DNA from: Lamellibrachia columna
Lineage: Eukaryota > Annelida > Polychaeta > Sabellida > Siboglinidae
DNA: 64,000 nt
Reading direction: 5' to 3'
Assembly: GCA_963662155.1 (NCBI GenBank)
Contig: OY759265.1
Coordinates: 42,259,662 to 42,323,661 of the forward strand
The notes under the pieces are model-generated. The model saw only the letters and a program-made list of their open reading frames with translations. It had not been told where the DNA came from and made no database searches. Each line of letters starts with the position of its first letter. Within the stretch, counting starts at the first letter, position 1. Positions 35,708-43,547 of this stretch are shown in pieces. Both the position numbers and the translations under genes were made by a program.

Positions 35708-37158
35708 CTGACATTGCACATGAACTAATACGTTGTAGGAAACAATACATGACATGGATACATTGCAGACATGTTGTAACAGCAAGCTGATAGAGTGATC
35801 TTATGCAATTTTTTTAATCTTAATACCGGGCCACTCAGAATATTCAATTCAATCCCAGATTTCCATATCAAATCCTGTTTAAGATTGTAATGTCAGTTGT
35901 ACTGTTATGTGTCTCATGATCAGACTTTAATTGAAACGCCAATTCCAATTGTTTTATATATTATTAGCATTTTCGATTTCTTTTAAATTACTTTTTCAGT
36001 TACATTTTCAACTGAAATTATGCAATACAGATAATCAATCAAATGTAATCTGTTGTGCATATTATATCTGTTTGCCACTTTTTACCATAATATGCAGAAA
36101 TTGAACAAAGCTGCTCTAAAATAGGTGTTATATTTGGGGGTTGTGTACATCTATGATTGCTCTGTTCGCATATTTTTATTTCGATATGGAATTGATAATT
36201 GGTATTGGTATTTTTAGGTGTAATTGGAATTGGAATTCGTATTTGTAATAAGTGTGGAATTGGAATTGATTTAATGTAATTGAAAAGCACCACGACTATG
36301 GAATGAATTACATGTGAACAATCGTGCATCGGGGACACTTTCTATGTTTAGAAAGTGTTTAAAGACATATCTTTTTATTAGACATTTTAATTAATTCAAA
36401 TTGTTTTGAAATGATGGACATTGCTTGATAATTTCTTTTTAGTGTTATATACATTTTAATTAGTGTTTAGTTTTTATATTAATTTATATAGTTCACATAA
36501 AAAATTGTTAGTACAGTATTAGTTTAGTTTAGTTTATATAATTTACATACACATTTTTGGTACAGTATTTATTTATTTATTTTATATTAGTTTACATAAT
36601 TTACATAGTACTGTACGTCTTTAAACCAGTGTTTAATTTGTTTAAAATTAATTTATATAATTTGCATGCAAAGGTTTAGCATTGTACGTCTTAAAACCAA
36701 AGTTTAATTTTATTTATATAAATTTATATAATTTACATTCCTCTTTTTACTATTGTACGTCTTAAAACCAGTGTTCATATATAGATATATTGATATTTTT
36801 AATAAGTTACAGTTTATCTATTTATATTTATTAATATACATTTATTATATTTCTTGTACAGCGCATCGATCCGCCATGCGGGAATTAGCGCTATAGAAAA
36901 ATAGTATTATTATTATTATTATTGACCCCAAGTCTGCTCGCGGTCATTATATGAAGAACACTGTCTTTACAAGAACATCCATATGCAGCAAACAATGGAG
37001 TATCGTGATGGTTGTCACTAGAGATGACTACTGCTCGAATGCTTGCCTTTCCAGTGCGTTCATCAGAGAATGTCATTACTCCGTAGGCATCTGTCTTAGG
37101 AGTTTTCCACCCACTCTCGTGGTGATCATTGCGTGGATCACCACATTTGCACATGTCA
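565..37158 (-). CDS. TRPM: TRPM-type (TRPM2-like) cation channel gene, N-terminal half, 18 exons
   Basis: TRPM proteins are tetrameric Ca2+-permeable membrane channels with a long cytosolic N-terminus made of TRPM homology regions. Eighteen minus-strand exons with splice consensus join in phase. In order they encode a CxCG/TDAYG segment, [46 protein letters not shown], the ankyrin-like MHR helices, a hydrophobic pre-S1 helix and FYRAPITVF, the TRPM motif at the start of S1. This order is diagnostic of the family. The [12 protein letters not shown] and GSGRVADI segments resemble the TRPM2/TRPM8 group, but that sub-assignment is inference. The pore, TRP box and any C-terminal NUDT9-like domain lie left of the window. 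The start codon exon lies right of 37158 and was not found. Many transposons sit in the introns in both orientations. No frameshift was seen in any exon, so the gene looks functional. Confidence 0.88.
690..860 (+). pseudogene. LINE C-terminal fragment (RTE/CFDP2-like type)
   Basis: The plus frame reads [20 protein letters not shown] followed by EEEMK. This is the C-terminal signature of a widespread LINE ORF2 (ALRWTPDGKRKRGRP..TWRRTVE). A second fragment of the same type, with its own decay, is at 60080-60410 on the minus strand. Confidence 0.6.
1297..1334 (-). CDS. TRPM exon 17, tentative linker exon (38 nt)
   Basis: Acceptor ttttcccggaccag and donor AAG|GTTAGT delimit 38 nt. In phase these encode [12 protein letters not shown] and two bases that complete with exon 18. 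The linker between pre-S1 and S1 is not conserved in the family, so only splice signals and phase support it. It lies just left of a tRNA-derived SINE. Confidence 0.45.
1391..1713 (+). mobile_element. tRNA-derived SINE
   Basis: The head contains a Pol III A box (TGGCCTAGTGGTTAAGG) and B box (GCGAGTTCAAGACCC) with tRNA-like spacing. A body of about 230 bp follows (..ACTAGTGTCCTGTCCAGGAG..), ending in a short (TTTACC)n-type tail. It is not a tRNA gene: the acceptor stem does not close. It lies in the intron between TRPM exons 16 and 17. Confidence 0.75.
2148..2283. repeat. Hairpin: about 40-bp imperfect inverted repeat
   Basis: The left arm contains TATGTGGATGTTTGACGTAG. The inverted right arm contains TATGTGGACATTTGACGTAG. 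Both continue into GTAACT..GAAC. A loop of about 50 bp separates them. It could be a foldback MITE remnant. Confidence 0.6.
2682..2771 (-). CDS. TRPM exon 16: hydrophobic pre-S1 helix
   Basis: 90 nt, 30 codons, phase 0 on both sides. It encodes [20 protein letters not shown] and a basic tail. TRPMs have this hydrophobic segment (…K.LLC....P.LI…FR) directly after the WxGxL/M end of MHR4, exactly where it falls here. The acceptor is ctttgcag and the donor AAC|GTGAGC. Confidence 0.85.
3112..3337 (-). CDS. TRPM exon 15: MHR4 repeat, CY..D..KA..LL
   Basis: 226 nt. It encodes [20 protein letters not shown], then [20 protein letters not shown], then [19 protein letters not shown] and IWRGKM. This fits TRPM …LA.ELL..CY..DE..A..LLT.EL..WG..T.L.LAV.A....F..H...Q.LL...W.G. 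The acceptor is ctgcag. The donor ACA|GTTAGT leaves phase 0. Confidence 0.92.
3741..4212. repeat. Foldback unit with (TA)n core
   Basis: About 55-bp arms face each other. The left arm runs ACATTGAGTAAGTAACTTAA..CTGTGGTTGAAGAAAA. The right arm (minus strand) runs ACGTTGAGTAAGTAACCTAA..TTGTGGTTGAAGAAAA. Between them are two (TA)n blocks separated by a short TTTATTTTCTTCAATACGAT unit that repeats the arm edge. Another (TA)n tract (3680-3738) touches the left arm. The 3338-4993 intron holds nothing else recognised. Confidence 0.75.
4994..5097 (-). CDS. TRPM exon 14: [17 protein letters not shown]
   Basis: 104 nt. It encodes [20 protein letters not shown] and ends at ..KLSKLM plus two bases, matching TRPM (E)PIAAALVACKLLKAMA. 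The acceptor is atgataag and the donor GGA|GTAAGT. The split codon with exon 15 is Asp. Confidence 0.9.
5505..6300 (+). pseudogene. LINE ORF2 fragment, split by a later insertion
   Basis: Plus-strand 5505-5715 reads [20 protein letters not shown].., then [19 protein letters not shown]. This is the post-RT region of Jockey/L2-like LINEs (LGLLRR..PYL….YKSMIRP.MEY.S.VW). Plus-strand 6170-6300 reads [11 protein letters not shown], the family C-terminus. Between them sits a minus-strand CR1 tail (5806-6140), so the older LINE was interrupted. Confidence 0.6.
5806..6140 (-). mobile_element. CR1 LINE 3' end, 5'-truncated
   Basis: The minus frame (5883-6128) encodes [20 protein letters not shown].. 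and ..[19 protein letters not shown], nearly the same as the C-terminus of the CR1 copy at 56206-59208. The 3' UTR (ATAAGCCAATGG…TGGATGGCAAATCTTGTTAA) and its end also match. 5' truncation is typical of LINE insertion. Confidence 0.85.
6507..6593 (-). CDS. TRPM exon 13: [17 protein letters not shown]
   Basis: 87 nt, phase 0 on both sides, 29 codons. It encodes [20 protein letters not shown] and then AKLFWAEIK, the counterpart of TRPM DLLIWAVVQNR.ELA..FW. The acceptor is tgtgag and the donor AAG|GTGGGT. Confidence 0.9.
7337..7366 (-). CDS. TRPM microexon C (30 nt)
   Basis: A symmetric phase-0 exon of 10 codons encoding [10 protein letters not shown]. The acceptor is gtttcag and the donor CAG|GTAAGC. 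Its 3' half (ENNEEQ) resembles microexons A and B, but its intron flanks do not. Together with B it would form a very short linker before the LWAII helix. Missing further exons in the 7.7-kb intron 8-15 kb cannot be excluded. Confidence 0.62.
7872..7906. repeat. (GTGC)n microsatellite
   Basis: About nine GTGC units. The surrounding intron (7367-8245) shows no other feature. Confidence 0.9.
8246..8531 (-). mobile_element. Gypsy-type LTR, 3' LTR of a minus-strand element
   Basis: About 286 bp, TG..CA ended. On the minus strand it starts TGTTATGTAGTGTAGTG directly after the polypurine tract AAAAGGGGAGA and contains GAAATAAAG, a polyadenylation signal. The integrase pseudogene ends just upstream, at 8641. 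The partner LTR is not visible. Confidence 0.6.
8641..9290 (-). pseudogene. Gypsy integrase, broken
   Basis: The minus frame encodes [33 protein letters not shown] and [20 protein letters not shown], the integrase core with the DN and E catalytic regions, and ends in [13 protein letters not shown]. The upstream catalytic segment (VVDCYSKWP, near 9150) lies in another frame. So the gene has at least one frameshift. Confidence 0.75.
9298..9570 (+). pseudogene. Gypsy RT-connection / RNase H fragment, opposite strand
   Basis: The plus frame reads [20 protein letters not shown], the segment after RT in Gypsy pol. After a frameshift near 9455 it continues [18 protein letters not shown], the first RNase H motif. 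It points away from the integrase that starts 8 bp to the left, so the two pieces meet at an inversion or a junction of two elements. Confidence 0.7.
9830..10030. repeat. GCATTTGAATGC-rich repeat with 24-bp palindrome
   Basis: A perfect palindrome (9898-9921) is formed by GCATTTGAATGC and its inverted copy. Further GCATTTGAAT / ATTTGAATG words surround it. A second copy of the block is at 39320-39460. The type of element is unknown. Confidence 0.6.
10594..13793 (-). pseudogene. LINE ORF2: endonuclease-reverse transcriptase
   Basis: ORF2 opens at the ATG at 13793 with a CSLCQN zinc-like motif. It continues with an APE-type endonuclease ([26 protein letters not shown]; then GDFNIDLL and DISDHLPIF), and RT ([30 protein letters not shown]). 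It closes with the family C-terminus ([14 protein letters not shown]). Several frameshifts and stops (near 13250, 12990, 12500, 12280, 12200, 11860 and 11700) break it into blocks. The last block, 10594-11661, is open for 355 codons, including the FADD catalytic motif. Confidence 0.82.
13846..14431 (-). pseudogene. LINE ORF1 (nucleic-acid-binding protein), frameshifted
   Basis: The N-terminal frame (14198-14431) is acidic, then basic ([11 protein letters not shown]). The second frame (13846-14244) reads [20 protein letters not shown] and ends in a domain with [14 protein letters not shown]. This is the L1-ORF1/transposase-22-like fold common in LINE ORF1 proteins, which bind the element's RNA. 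One frameshift around 14200-14240 joins the two. Confidence 0.65.
14741..14775. repeat. (ATCT)n microsatellite
   Basis: About eight ATCT units with two variants. Confidence 0.9.
14895..15117. repeat. Duplicated intron block carrying microexon B
   Basis: Similar to 21277-21519, which carries microexon A. Shared words are AACTGGTTACATATA and GTTTACCTG, and CTGAAATCAATATCGA on the acceptor side. The order is conserved, with indels between. I infer a segmental duplication inside the gene. Intron 15118-16449 has nothing else recognised. Confidence 0.6.
15063..15098 (-). CDS. TRPM microexon B (36 nt)
   Basis: A symmetric phase-0 exon of 12 codons encoding [12 protein letters not shown]. The acceptor is tttcag and the donor CAG|GTAAAC. 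The exon and about 16 bp on its acceptor side (ctgaaatcaatatcga on the plus strand) match microexon A and its flank closely, so the two are duplicates. It lies in the MHR3-MHR4 linker, which is long and variable in TRPMs. Confidence 0.72.
16450..16596 (-). CDS. TRPM exon 10: ADFVKLF repeat
   Basis: 147 nt, 49 codons, phase 0 on both sides. It encodes [36 protein letters not shown], then [10 protein letters not shown]. This matches TRPM …AMMDALVMDRVDFVKLLIENGV…FLT..RLEELYN. The acceptor is cattag and the donor AAAG|GTGTGT. Confidence 0.92.
17091..18008 (+). pseudogene. CR1 ORF1 relic: zinc-finger, coiled coil, esterase start
   Basis: 17100-17507 encodes a Cys-rich PHD-like finger ([21 protein letters not shown]) followed by a leucine heptad segment ([19 protein letters not shown]). 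After purine-rich sequence with frameshifts, 17800-17970 encodes [19 protein letters not shown] and [16 protein letters not shown]. This is the start of the SGNH-esterase domain carried by CR1 ORF1 proteins. The nucleophile motif GDSIVR is GESIVR here. The rest of the esterase is missing, and ORF2 leader sequence follows directly, so an internal deletion is inferred. Confidence 0.65.
18032..20920 (+). pseudogene. CR1 ORF2: endonuclease-reverse transcriptase, broken
   Basis: 18032-19222 is open for 396 codons of APE endonuclease ([38 protein letters not shown]). 19378-19896 holds the RT start ([29 protein letters not shown]). Breaks near 19220 and 19893, a (TA)n expansion at 20016-20069 in the codons for the IYINDL motif, and stops near 20197 and 20323 end it. 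20346-20860 carries the C-terminal region ([13 protein letters not shown]). Confidence 0.85.
20016..20069. repeat. (TA)n inside the RT gene of CR1 copy 1
   Basis: About 27 TA units replace the few bases that code for Ile-Tyr-Ile before Asn-Asp in CR1 copy 2 (58264-58280). Confidence 0.9.
21468..21500 (-). CDS. TRPM microexon A (33 nt)
   Basis: A symmetric phase-0 exon of 11 codons encoding [11 protein letters not shown]. The acceptor is tttcag and the donor CAG|GTAAAC. It falls between the WNRxD repeat and the DDLMMTA repeat, where TRPMs have a loop. Microexons B (15063-15098) and C (7337-7366) encode related acidic Asn/Glu peptides. Because it is phase 0 on both sides it could be skipped without a frameshift. 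Confidence 0.72.
21942..22021 (-). CDS. TRPM exon 8: [13 protein letters not shown]
   Basis: 80 nt encoding [19 protein letters not shown], the ankyrin-like repeat that reads LxLALxWNRxDIAK in other TRPMs. The acceptor is gtctag and the donor CTG|GTGAGT. The first codon is split with exon 7 (G + TC, Val). Confidence 0.92.
22350..22590 (+). mobile_element. CR1 LINE tail fragment
   Basis: It starts in the C-terminal codons (ATATGAGAAAATACTCATTG..) and runs through the family 3' UTR to ATCTTGTTATATCTTGTTAA. It lies between TRPM exons 7 and 8, plus strand. Confidence 0.8.
23031..23719. mobile_element. Inverted-repeat DNA element (about 690 bp, MITE-like)
   Basis: Terminal inverted repeats of 24 bp match at 22 positions. 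The left reads TACTCTCGAGTGCCAAATAA+acgt, and the right (minus strand) TACTCTTGAATGCCAAATAA+acgt. The inside repeats the same theme several times (AATAGTATAGTGCCRAATAA, GTATAGGRTGG), so the subterminal region is itself repeated. There is no transposase. A minus-strand LINE tail (23229-23305) lies inside. Confidence 0.65.
23229..23305 (-). mobile_element. LINE 3' tail with (ATT)n end
   Basis: The minus strand reads TTCTTGTACAGCGCATCGAT..GGGAATTAGCGATATAGAAA and ends in ATTATTATTATT. This is nearly identical to the end of the LINE at 36250-36925. Confidence 0.7.
24005..24186 (-). CDS. TRPM exon 7: MHR linker helices
   Basis: 182 nt. The encoded stretch begins [12 protein letters not shown] and ends [13 protein letters not shown]. 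It is amphipathic and charged, at the position where TRPM proteins carry the helices after GSGRVADI (…I..KI...F). The acceptor is ccacag and the donor AAAG|GTTAGT. Phases match both neighbours. Sequence similarity is weaker than in the flanking exons, as expected for this linker. Confidence 0.85.
24384..24930. repeat. 44-bp minisatellite, about 12 units
   Basis: The unit is approximately ACTGGTGTCCTACACGTCCT..GTAACATTGTGTCACCGCTGCATG. Left units are more diverged (CCACTGGTGTCCCACGTACA). The last unit runs into TRPM exon 6: GGTGTCCTAC is followed by TTAC, the splice donor in reverse. Confidence 0.85.
24931..24998 (-). CDS. TRPM exon 6: [10 protein letters not shown]
   Basis: 68 nt encoding [18 protein letters not shown] and a short acidic end. 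GSGR[VA][AS]D[IV][IL]A is among the most conserved TRPM motifs. The acceptor is gttcag and the donor CA|GTAAGT. The donor is the very edge of a 44-bp minisatellite, described separately. Confidence 0.92.
25230..26240 (+). pseudogene. CR1 LINE, heavily decayed RT part
   Basis: Patches align to CR1 copy 1 in the same order. They are CACATTGAGTAAACAGAAAG, TCTACTGGAGTTCATGGGAT (for SPGVDGI), CTCAACATGGGTTCCTAAAA, GATAAAGAGCCATATCAAAG (for DKVPHQR), and the block before the IYINDL codons. No frame is intact. Confidence 0.7.
26247..26471. repeat. (TA)n arrays
   Basis: Two (TA)n blocks with a short TG-rich gap. The left edge is where CR1 copy 1 also has its (TA)n, at the RT IYINDL codons. The right edge is about 58 bp from TRPM exon 5. 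Confidence 0.9.
26529..26632 (-). CDS. TRPM exon 5: [14 protein letters not shown]
   Basis: 104 nt. It encodes [20 protein letters not shown] and ends TPVVIIE, the counterpart of TRPM KIPVVCVVLEGGPGT...PCVVVE. The acceptor is tttcag and the donor GAG|GTTGGT. It is too short and split to stand out as an open frame. A 7-kb intron full of nested transposons separates it from exon 4, and a (TA)n array starts about 60 bp downstream in the next intron. Confidence 0.9.
28900..29520 (+). pseudogene. Gypsy gag relic with zinc knuckle
   Basis: 28912-29130 encodes [20 protein letters not shown] and [18 protein letters not shown], the capsid-like region seen also in the intact element at 50.4 kb (KKAALLISVIGSDTYGLLK). 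29360-29465 encodes [12 protein letters not shown] and [14 protein letters not shown], a CCHC knuckle. Frameshifts near 29130 and 29250 break it. Confidence 0.7.
30212..31134 (-). mobile_element. hAT-like DNA transposon remnant inside the Gypsy
   Basis: The termini CAGAGCTGCCAACCCCCAC (left) and, inverted, CATATCTGCCAACTCTCAC (right) pair as short terminal repeats. Between them, minus-strand 30560-30720 encodes [15 protein letters not shown] and [14 protein letters not shown], a BED-type zinc-finger pattern as found at the N-terminus of hAT-like transposases. It is cut by a stop. The Gypsy RT reading resumes on the far side ([11 protein letters not shown]). I could not see a clean 8-bp target duplication. 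Confidence 0.6.
31156..31371 (+). repeat. 42-bp minisatellite made from the RT active site
   Basis: Five units of exactly 42 bp start at 31156, 31198, 31240, 31282 and 31324, with a sixth partial. Each codes for a version of [21 protein letters not shown] is the Gypsy RT catalytic (Y/F)xDD motif and its following strand. Unit 2 contains a TGA. Confidence 0.9.
33549..33720 (-). CDS. TRPM exon 4: [12 protein letters not shown] motif
   Basis: 172 nt. It encodes [29 protein letters not shown], then [17 protein letters not shown], the conserved N-terminal TRPM loop that reads NHSHFxLVDDGT in vertebrates. The acceptor is gtggcag. I chose the donor GATG|GTGTGT (33543-33548) rather than the later GTGAGG. 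Only the former avoids an in-frame TGA and gives the phase needed by exon 5. Confidence 0.87.
34029..34195 (-). CDS. TRPM exon 3: TWIITGG motif
   Basis: 167 nt. It encodes [20 protein letters not shown] followed by [17 protein letters not shown], matching the TRPM block W-I-[IF]-T-G-G...IGVATWG, part of the ligand-sensing MHR1/2 domain. The acceptor is cccaag and the donor GAT|GTAAGT. The split Gly codon with exon 2 (G + GA) restores the family sequence [10 protein letters not shown]. Confidence 0.9.
34496..34551. repeat. 16-bp tandem repeat
   Basis: ACTAAACATTGTAACT-type unit, about 3.5 copies. Confidence 0.85.
35085..35262 (-). CDS. TRPM exon 2: LISVTGG motif
   Basis: 178 nt, phase 0 in, one base over at the end. 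It encodes [14 protein letters not shown] and then [15 protein letters not shown], the SLOG-like nucleotide-binding fold core of the TRPM N-terminus. The acceptor is ttgcag and the donor CAG|GTAATC. The intron on the 5' side begins with the long CA repeat, only about 55 bp away. Confidence 0.88.
35319..35705. repeat. (CA)n microsatellite, about 390 bp
   Basis: Interrupted CA array in the TRPM intron, 57 bp from exon 2. It produces long but meaningless Thr-His and Cys-Val open frames on both strands. Confidence 0.97.
36250..36925 (+). pseudogene. LINE C-terminus and 3' UTR, (ATT)n tail
   Basis: 36290-36390 encodes [20 protein letters not shown] and [13 protein letters not shown], the end of a CR1/L2-like ORF2. 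About 500 bp of AT-rich 3' UTR follows, with repeated TTTATATAATTTACAT words. It ends in TAGCGCTATAGAAAAATAGT and ATT repeats. It lies in the TRPM intron between exons 1 and 2. Confidence 0.75.
37047..37158 (-). CDS. TRPM exon 1 of those found: CxCG / TDAYG segment
   Basis: The exon encodes a Cys- and His-rich stretch beginning [11 protein letters not shown] and then [13 protein letters not shown], the conserved start of the TRPM N-terminal domain. The acceptor is ..gatag at 37159-37160. The donor is ambiguous. AAG|GCAAGC (a GC-AG intron, end at 37047) and GCA|GTAGTC (end at 37032) both leave phase 0 and join to exon 2 (YVRID). The GC donor fits the usual exon border better. The exon lies beside the long GA/GT repeat at 37.2-38.1 kb. 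Further 5' exons must exist, because this one starts mid-domain without a Met. Confidence 0.75.
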
Positions 37159-37186
37159 CTATCAATAAAAATCACACAGACATTAT

Positions 37187-39200
<2,014 letters not shown>

Positions 39201-39236
39201 GACATACATACATACATACATACATACATACATACA

Positions 39237-39270
<34 letters not shown>

Positions 39271-39276
39271 CATACA
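39201..39276. repeat. (CATA)n microsatellite
   Basis: About 18 CATA units with small interruptions. Confidence 0.95.
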
Positions 39277-39319
39277 TGCATGACATTAATAGTGCATACA
39301 TTAGGCTTAGTAACAAAAA

Positions 39320-39460
39320 CAAAATGCATTTGAATGTTAAACATTGAAATGCGCATTCAAATGCAACCCTCTTGTTTTCAGTGCATTTGAATGTGTATCC
39401 TAAACAGTTGCATTTGAATACATTTGATTTTGCAAAGGCTCAAATAGGTGTATTTAAGGT
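39320..39460. repeat. Second copy of the GCATTTGAATGC repeat
   Basis: It contains GCATTTGAATG, the inverted GCGCATTCAAATGCAAC, and GTGCATTTGAATGTGTATCC. The same order of words occurs at 9870-9990. Confidence 0.6.
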
Positions 39461-39917
39461 GCATACATAATTGTAGGAGTTATTATTAGTAGTAATAAAA
39501 GTACCCATCCTGTGGACGGGTTAACTTGGTAGTTAAGTAGTAACCCATCCCAAACTGTCTTTCATACTCCCTAACAGTGGCGCCACTCAGCAGATCACCA
39601 CCGCCACAACAATAAAAGTGGCGAAGTAGTATAAACGATTGGTTGGCTTTGTCAACTTGGTAAAGTCATTGCTGCTTTCGACTGACTACACCATTGCAAC
39701 TGTGTAGTGGACGGTTTACGTAATGTGGAACAATCGTAGAAAACACGCATAGCGTTGCGAGCAGTCTACGATTCCGGGTAATTCTACGATTCAGGATAAT
39801 GTTGGGTGAATTTCGAAAATTAAAAGTTACGGGTCCTTCCTAAGGGGTTTTAGACCGACTGTTTGGCGCCCGAGATCCTAAGCGTCTCGGAAAAAACATG
39901 TCAATAACATTCGATCC

Positions 39918-40116
39918 CATAGCGTTGACACACAGTACATGGACTACACACATAGCGTTGACACACAGTACATGGACTACACACATAGCGTTGACACACA
40001 GACATGGACTACACACATAGCGTTGACACACAGTACATGGACTACACACATAGCGTTGACACACAGTACATGGACTACACACATAGCGTTGACACACAGT
40101 ACATGGACTACACACC
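39918..40116. repeat. 33-bp minisatellite, 6 units
   Basis: The unit starts CATAGCGTTGACACACAGTA and ends CATGGACTACACA. The copies are almost identical. It is open on both strands because 33 is a multiple of 3. Confidence 0.95.
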
Positions 40117-40639
40117 GGGTACATTTAATTGATGCAACAACATGCAACAACAGCCGAACAACGTCGATCACCATATTGGTTAAGTTCTCCGGTAGTTAAT
40201 CCTTCCCAAAACATTTGTACCCGGTATCGATATCATCATGTTCATTCAGTATCTTGAAGAAAGACTTAAATTAATGTCCTCGTTTTAACTGCCTACCAGT
40301 TGTGTTGAACTCTCGGGGCCCACTTGGTTGTTAGGCATCTTCAGATCCTACCTGAAACTGACCAGGCATGGGACGATTATAATAGCAATGTAATATATTA
40401 TGATTACAATGGTAGGCAATTACGAATACAGTTATGATTACATTATTGTACTTTGTATTTTGTAGTACACTAAACCTCCACGAAATAATAAACATCTTAG
40501 ATTGTTTATGATGTAGCATACGAAACACTTAACAAGTCACAGTGACGTACCATGTAAGTAACATTCAGCCAAACGAGGCATGCAAATGAAAATGCCGTCT
40601 AATTTTTATCTTTAAATAATCACATATATGTCAGTTGTA

Positions 40640-40870
40640 TTATAAACATATTCATACTGCTGGCATTTACAGGATCAGTAGATGATTGGTTCCATTCATG
40701 TATCGTCCTTTGAAAATAAATACTTCTTCAAACCCATTCTACACTACACTGGTGCTGTTTCATATCCTATTCGTATTCTTTCTAGCTTATCTGTGTCGTT
40801 CTCACGACGTGATCCTCAGGCTCGTATGCAATATTCTAAACGAGGCCTAAGTATTGTTTTAAACAGAGTT
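40640..40870 (-). mobile_element. CR1 LINE tail fragment, rearranged
   Basis: Plus 40650-40745 matches the inverted CR1 C-terminal codons (compare 5940-6030: TAGCAG..TTGTTCCATCCATTTATTGTCC). Minus 40816-40870 reads TLFKTILRPRLEYCIRA, an earlier part of ORF2, so pieces are out of their normal spacing. Confidence 0.6.
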
Positions 40871-40963
40871 AAAAATAGGTATAATATTTGAAAAACTACA
40901 GAAGGACCGCAGTGTCTGAATGTATACATATAGAGAGACGGCTTGTCTGGAGAAAAAGACTCG

Positions 40964-40990
40964 TGGCGCGGCGCGGCGCGGCGCGGCGCT
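40964..40990. repeat. (GGCGC)n short tandem repeat
   Basis: About five GGCGC units, an isolated GC-rich island in AT-rich sequence. No gene was recognised in 40991-42230. Confidence 0.85.
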
Positions 40991-42234
40991 GCGTGGCAGT
41001 CATGCCAGCTCAATAAAATGCATTCCTCATTTGGTCACATCGAAGTTCCACTTGAATACTGATATACAACGCTCGACCAATCTCGAGGCAAAATCTTCCG
41101 CCAAGCCGAAATTCCAATATTATGTACGTATTTGTAATTCAGTGTACCGCTGAACCTTGTTTAGATAATATGTTGATATTAAAATATCAGCAGAACATGC
41201 ACCAGAATGAAGTAAATTCACCATAAAATTAATAAATTCTCCCACCGGGAGATGCTCCCTTCGTGACCGTGGCGGGAGGCCCACTGCATCAGATCTTCGT
41301 CAACCTCCCAAAATATGAATTGATCAAATTAACGGCTGTCATTGGCTCATCGGCTTTCTAGTGATGAATGGATGAATGATGAAAGAATAATGGCTGTCGT
41401 TTGGCTCAACTGGCATTGGCTTGCCAATAAGACAAGTTAATTGGGCCAATGCAGTGGTTCAAGTGGCATTGGTTTGCCATTGACAGAGCTACCAAGTGTA
41501 ACGCATTTGGCGTGATATATACTGACCCATTTGGTTTGCATCTCACGGTCTCGCCACCTCACGCAGCGTTGTGTAAATATCACGCATATCGGCCGTTTCA
41601 ACGAAAACAAACAAGCTTTTTTCCATGCAGGCGCTGTTAGCGCAGAGCGTCCGGGGATCCCTGATGTTATGTTTACCATAGTCGGTGATGTCCCGCGTAA
41701 AAGTCACTTATGGATTCACACATGATCATCACAGACAGCACGCGTGACAGCCCCATGTCTCACTGCCATAAAATAATCATGATCATTATGGCTACGGTCG
41801 GCTTGTGTTACGGACGCTAGTCCAGCGCCTTGTTGACATACTGAGTGTGAAACTAGCAATGGACCCCCTACCCCCATTGACATTGAGACAACAAAAGACT
41901 CGCTTTACAAAGCTTGAAAGGCTACATGGGCAAACAACCAGGCACAGAGGCTTACAAATAGAACAAACCTTGAGTGCGCTGAACGTCTGCTTCTTCTGGG
42001 CAGCTAATTAGTCCTATACTTGCCAATAGGATATGGCCATGCTATTTCCTTCCAAACCCAACTTATGTAACAAATGTTGGCCTTTGTTTGCTCAAATTGT
42101 CCCTTTCTAACTTAGCAGCGCATTTGATTTGAGAGTTTTCGTTACTTGTGTTTTCGGACAATTGCGCAGGCGCTAATCGGTTTAATAGGTTTACTAGGTC
42201 AACATGTCAGCCGCCAGGGTAGCGGATATATGAC

Positions 42235-42360
42235 CAGAATTCGTGTTAATAAACCGTACCATACCATTGATATTCCATATTATAGTTAGGTAGATATGTG
42301 AAGTTTCCCAGGTACGGTCGACTGTAACAACTAGCCCCGTAAGTGGGACAAGTTGTACGA
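42235..42360. repeat. Direct repeat, partner at 43120-43260
   Basis: Both copies contain ATTCGTGTTAATAAA, TAGTTAGGTAGATATGTGAA, GTTTCCCAG and CCGTAAGTGGG[AG]CAAGTTGT. The second copy lies inside the inverted-repeat element at 43030-44369. The first may be the remnant of a neighbouring copy. Confidence 0.7.
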
Positions 42361-43371
42361 AACATATATCGATGTAAACATTTAATGACACGGTAGATGT
42401 ACGGACCCTATAGGTCTAGGACACACACTAATACCAATAAAAATATGTTTTCAAACATCTATGTCCAATAATTATGTTAAAGCTTTGTTTTCTAGCAACT
42501 CCATGATGTCATATTAATAATTGTTTTCCACGAAGTTGTGAATTTCCAAAATATCGGTTACACCGCCGCGCAGTTAACGGCTAGTCGGCTACACAGTTTA
42601 AAACAATAGTAGTTCTGCAGCCGTTCGCCGTGCGGCGCTGCATGACGCAACGGTGGTCATATTTTGCGTGCGACCAAAATAAAAAAATTAGTACGCGGGC
42701 ATTGACCCCCTTCTCTTCTCCCCCCCCCCCCCAGTAAGCGTTGTACGAACAGGTGAAAGTCTACAATTGTGAGTGGCCCCTTAATAATTAATATGCTTGC
42801 TATGCTACCATGTAGTGGCGCAACAGATTACATACGAAAAAATCTTAAATTTAGTCCAAGGGGGCAATGGTCAAATCCCCCCCACCCACTAAATATGCCA
42901 AGCTGGAAAGTGATGACCAGTTGAGTTCTGGTATGAAATTGATCACGGTTCTGAGAGTGCGCTCTTTTAAAGTCTTCCAATCGTGTGTATGTGTAGGTAA
43001 ATGGGGTCACAGAAGTCTGATGTGTATTAGGGGAGACCGGGGCTAGTTGTTACAATTTTCAGTTAAAATAATTTTTTTGTAAAAAGTATGCATTATTTCT
43101 GTCAACGTATACATTAAATGTATTATTCGTGTTAATAAAATGTACCATACCAATGCTATTCCATGTTGTAGTTAGGTAGATATGTGAAGTTTCCCAGACG
43201 CGGTAGACTATACCAATGAGCACTCCGTAAGTGGGGCAAGTTGTTATATCATACGGGGCACGTTGTTACAGCAAAGAACGTGAGGATCGCAAAGCAAGTG
43301 TTACTCGTACATGTAACTGTTATAACATTAATTCAATTATACACAAAGTGTGCATAACAATTACCAAAGGG

Positions 43372-43374
<3 letters not shown>

Positions 43375-43461
<87 letters not shown>

Positions 43462-43489
43462 GAATGCGAACGTGTCAAGAAGAAGTCGC

Positions 43490-43547
<58 letters not shown>

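Noticed and set aside
35087..35790. Long Thr-His and Cys-Val open frames on both strands
   Set aside because: They are readings of the (CA)n array; only the TRPM exon at 35085-35262 is coding.
39918..40116. Short tandem-repeat protein
   Set aside because: 33-bp units leave both strands open. There is no start context or conservation signal.
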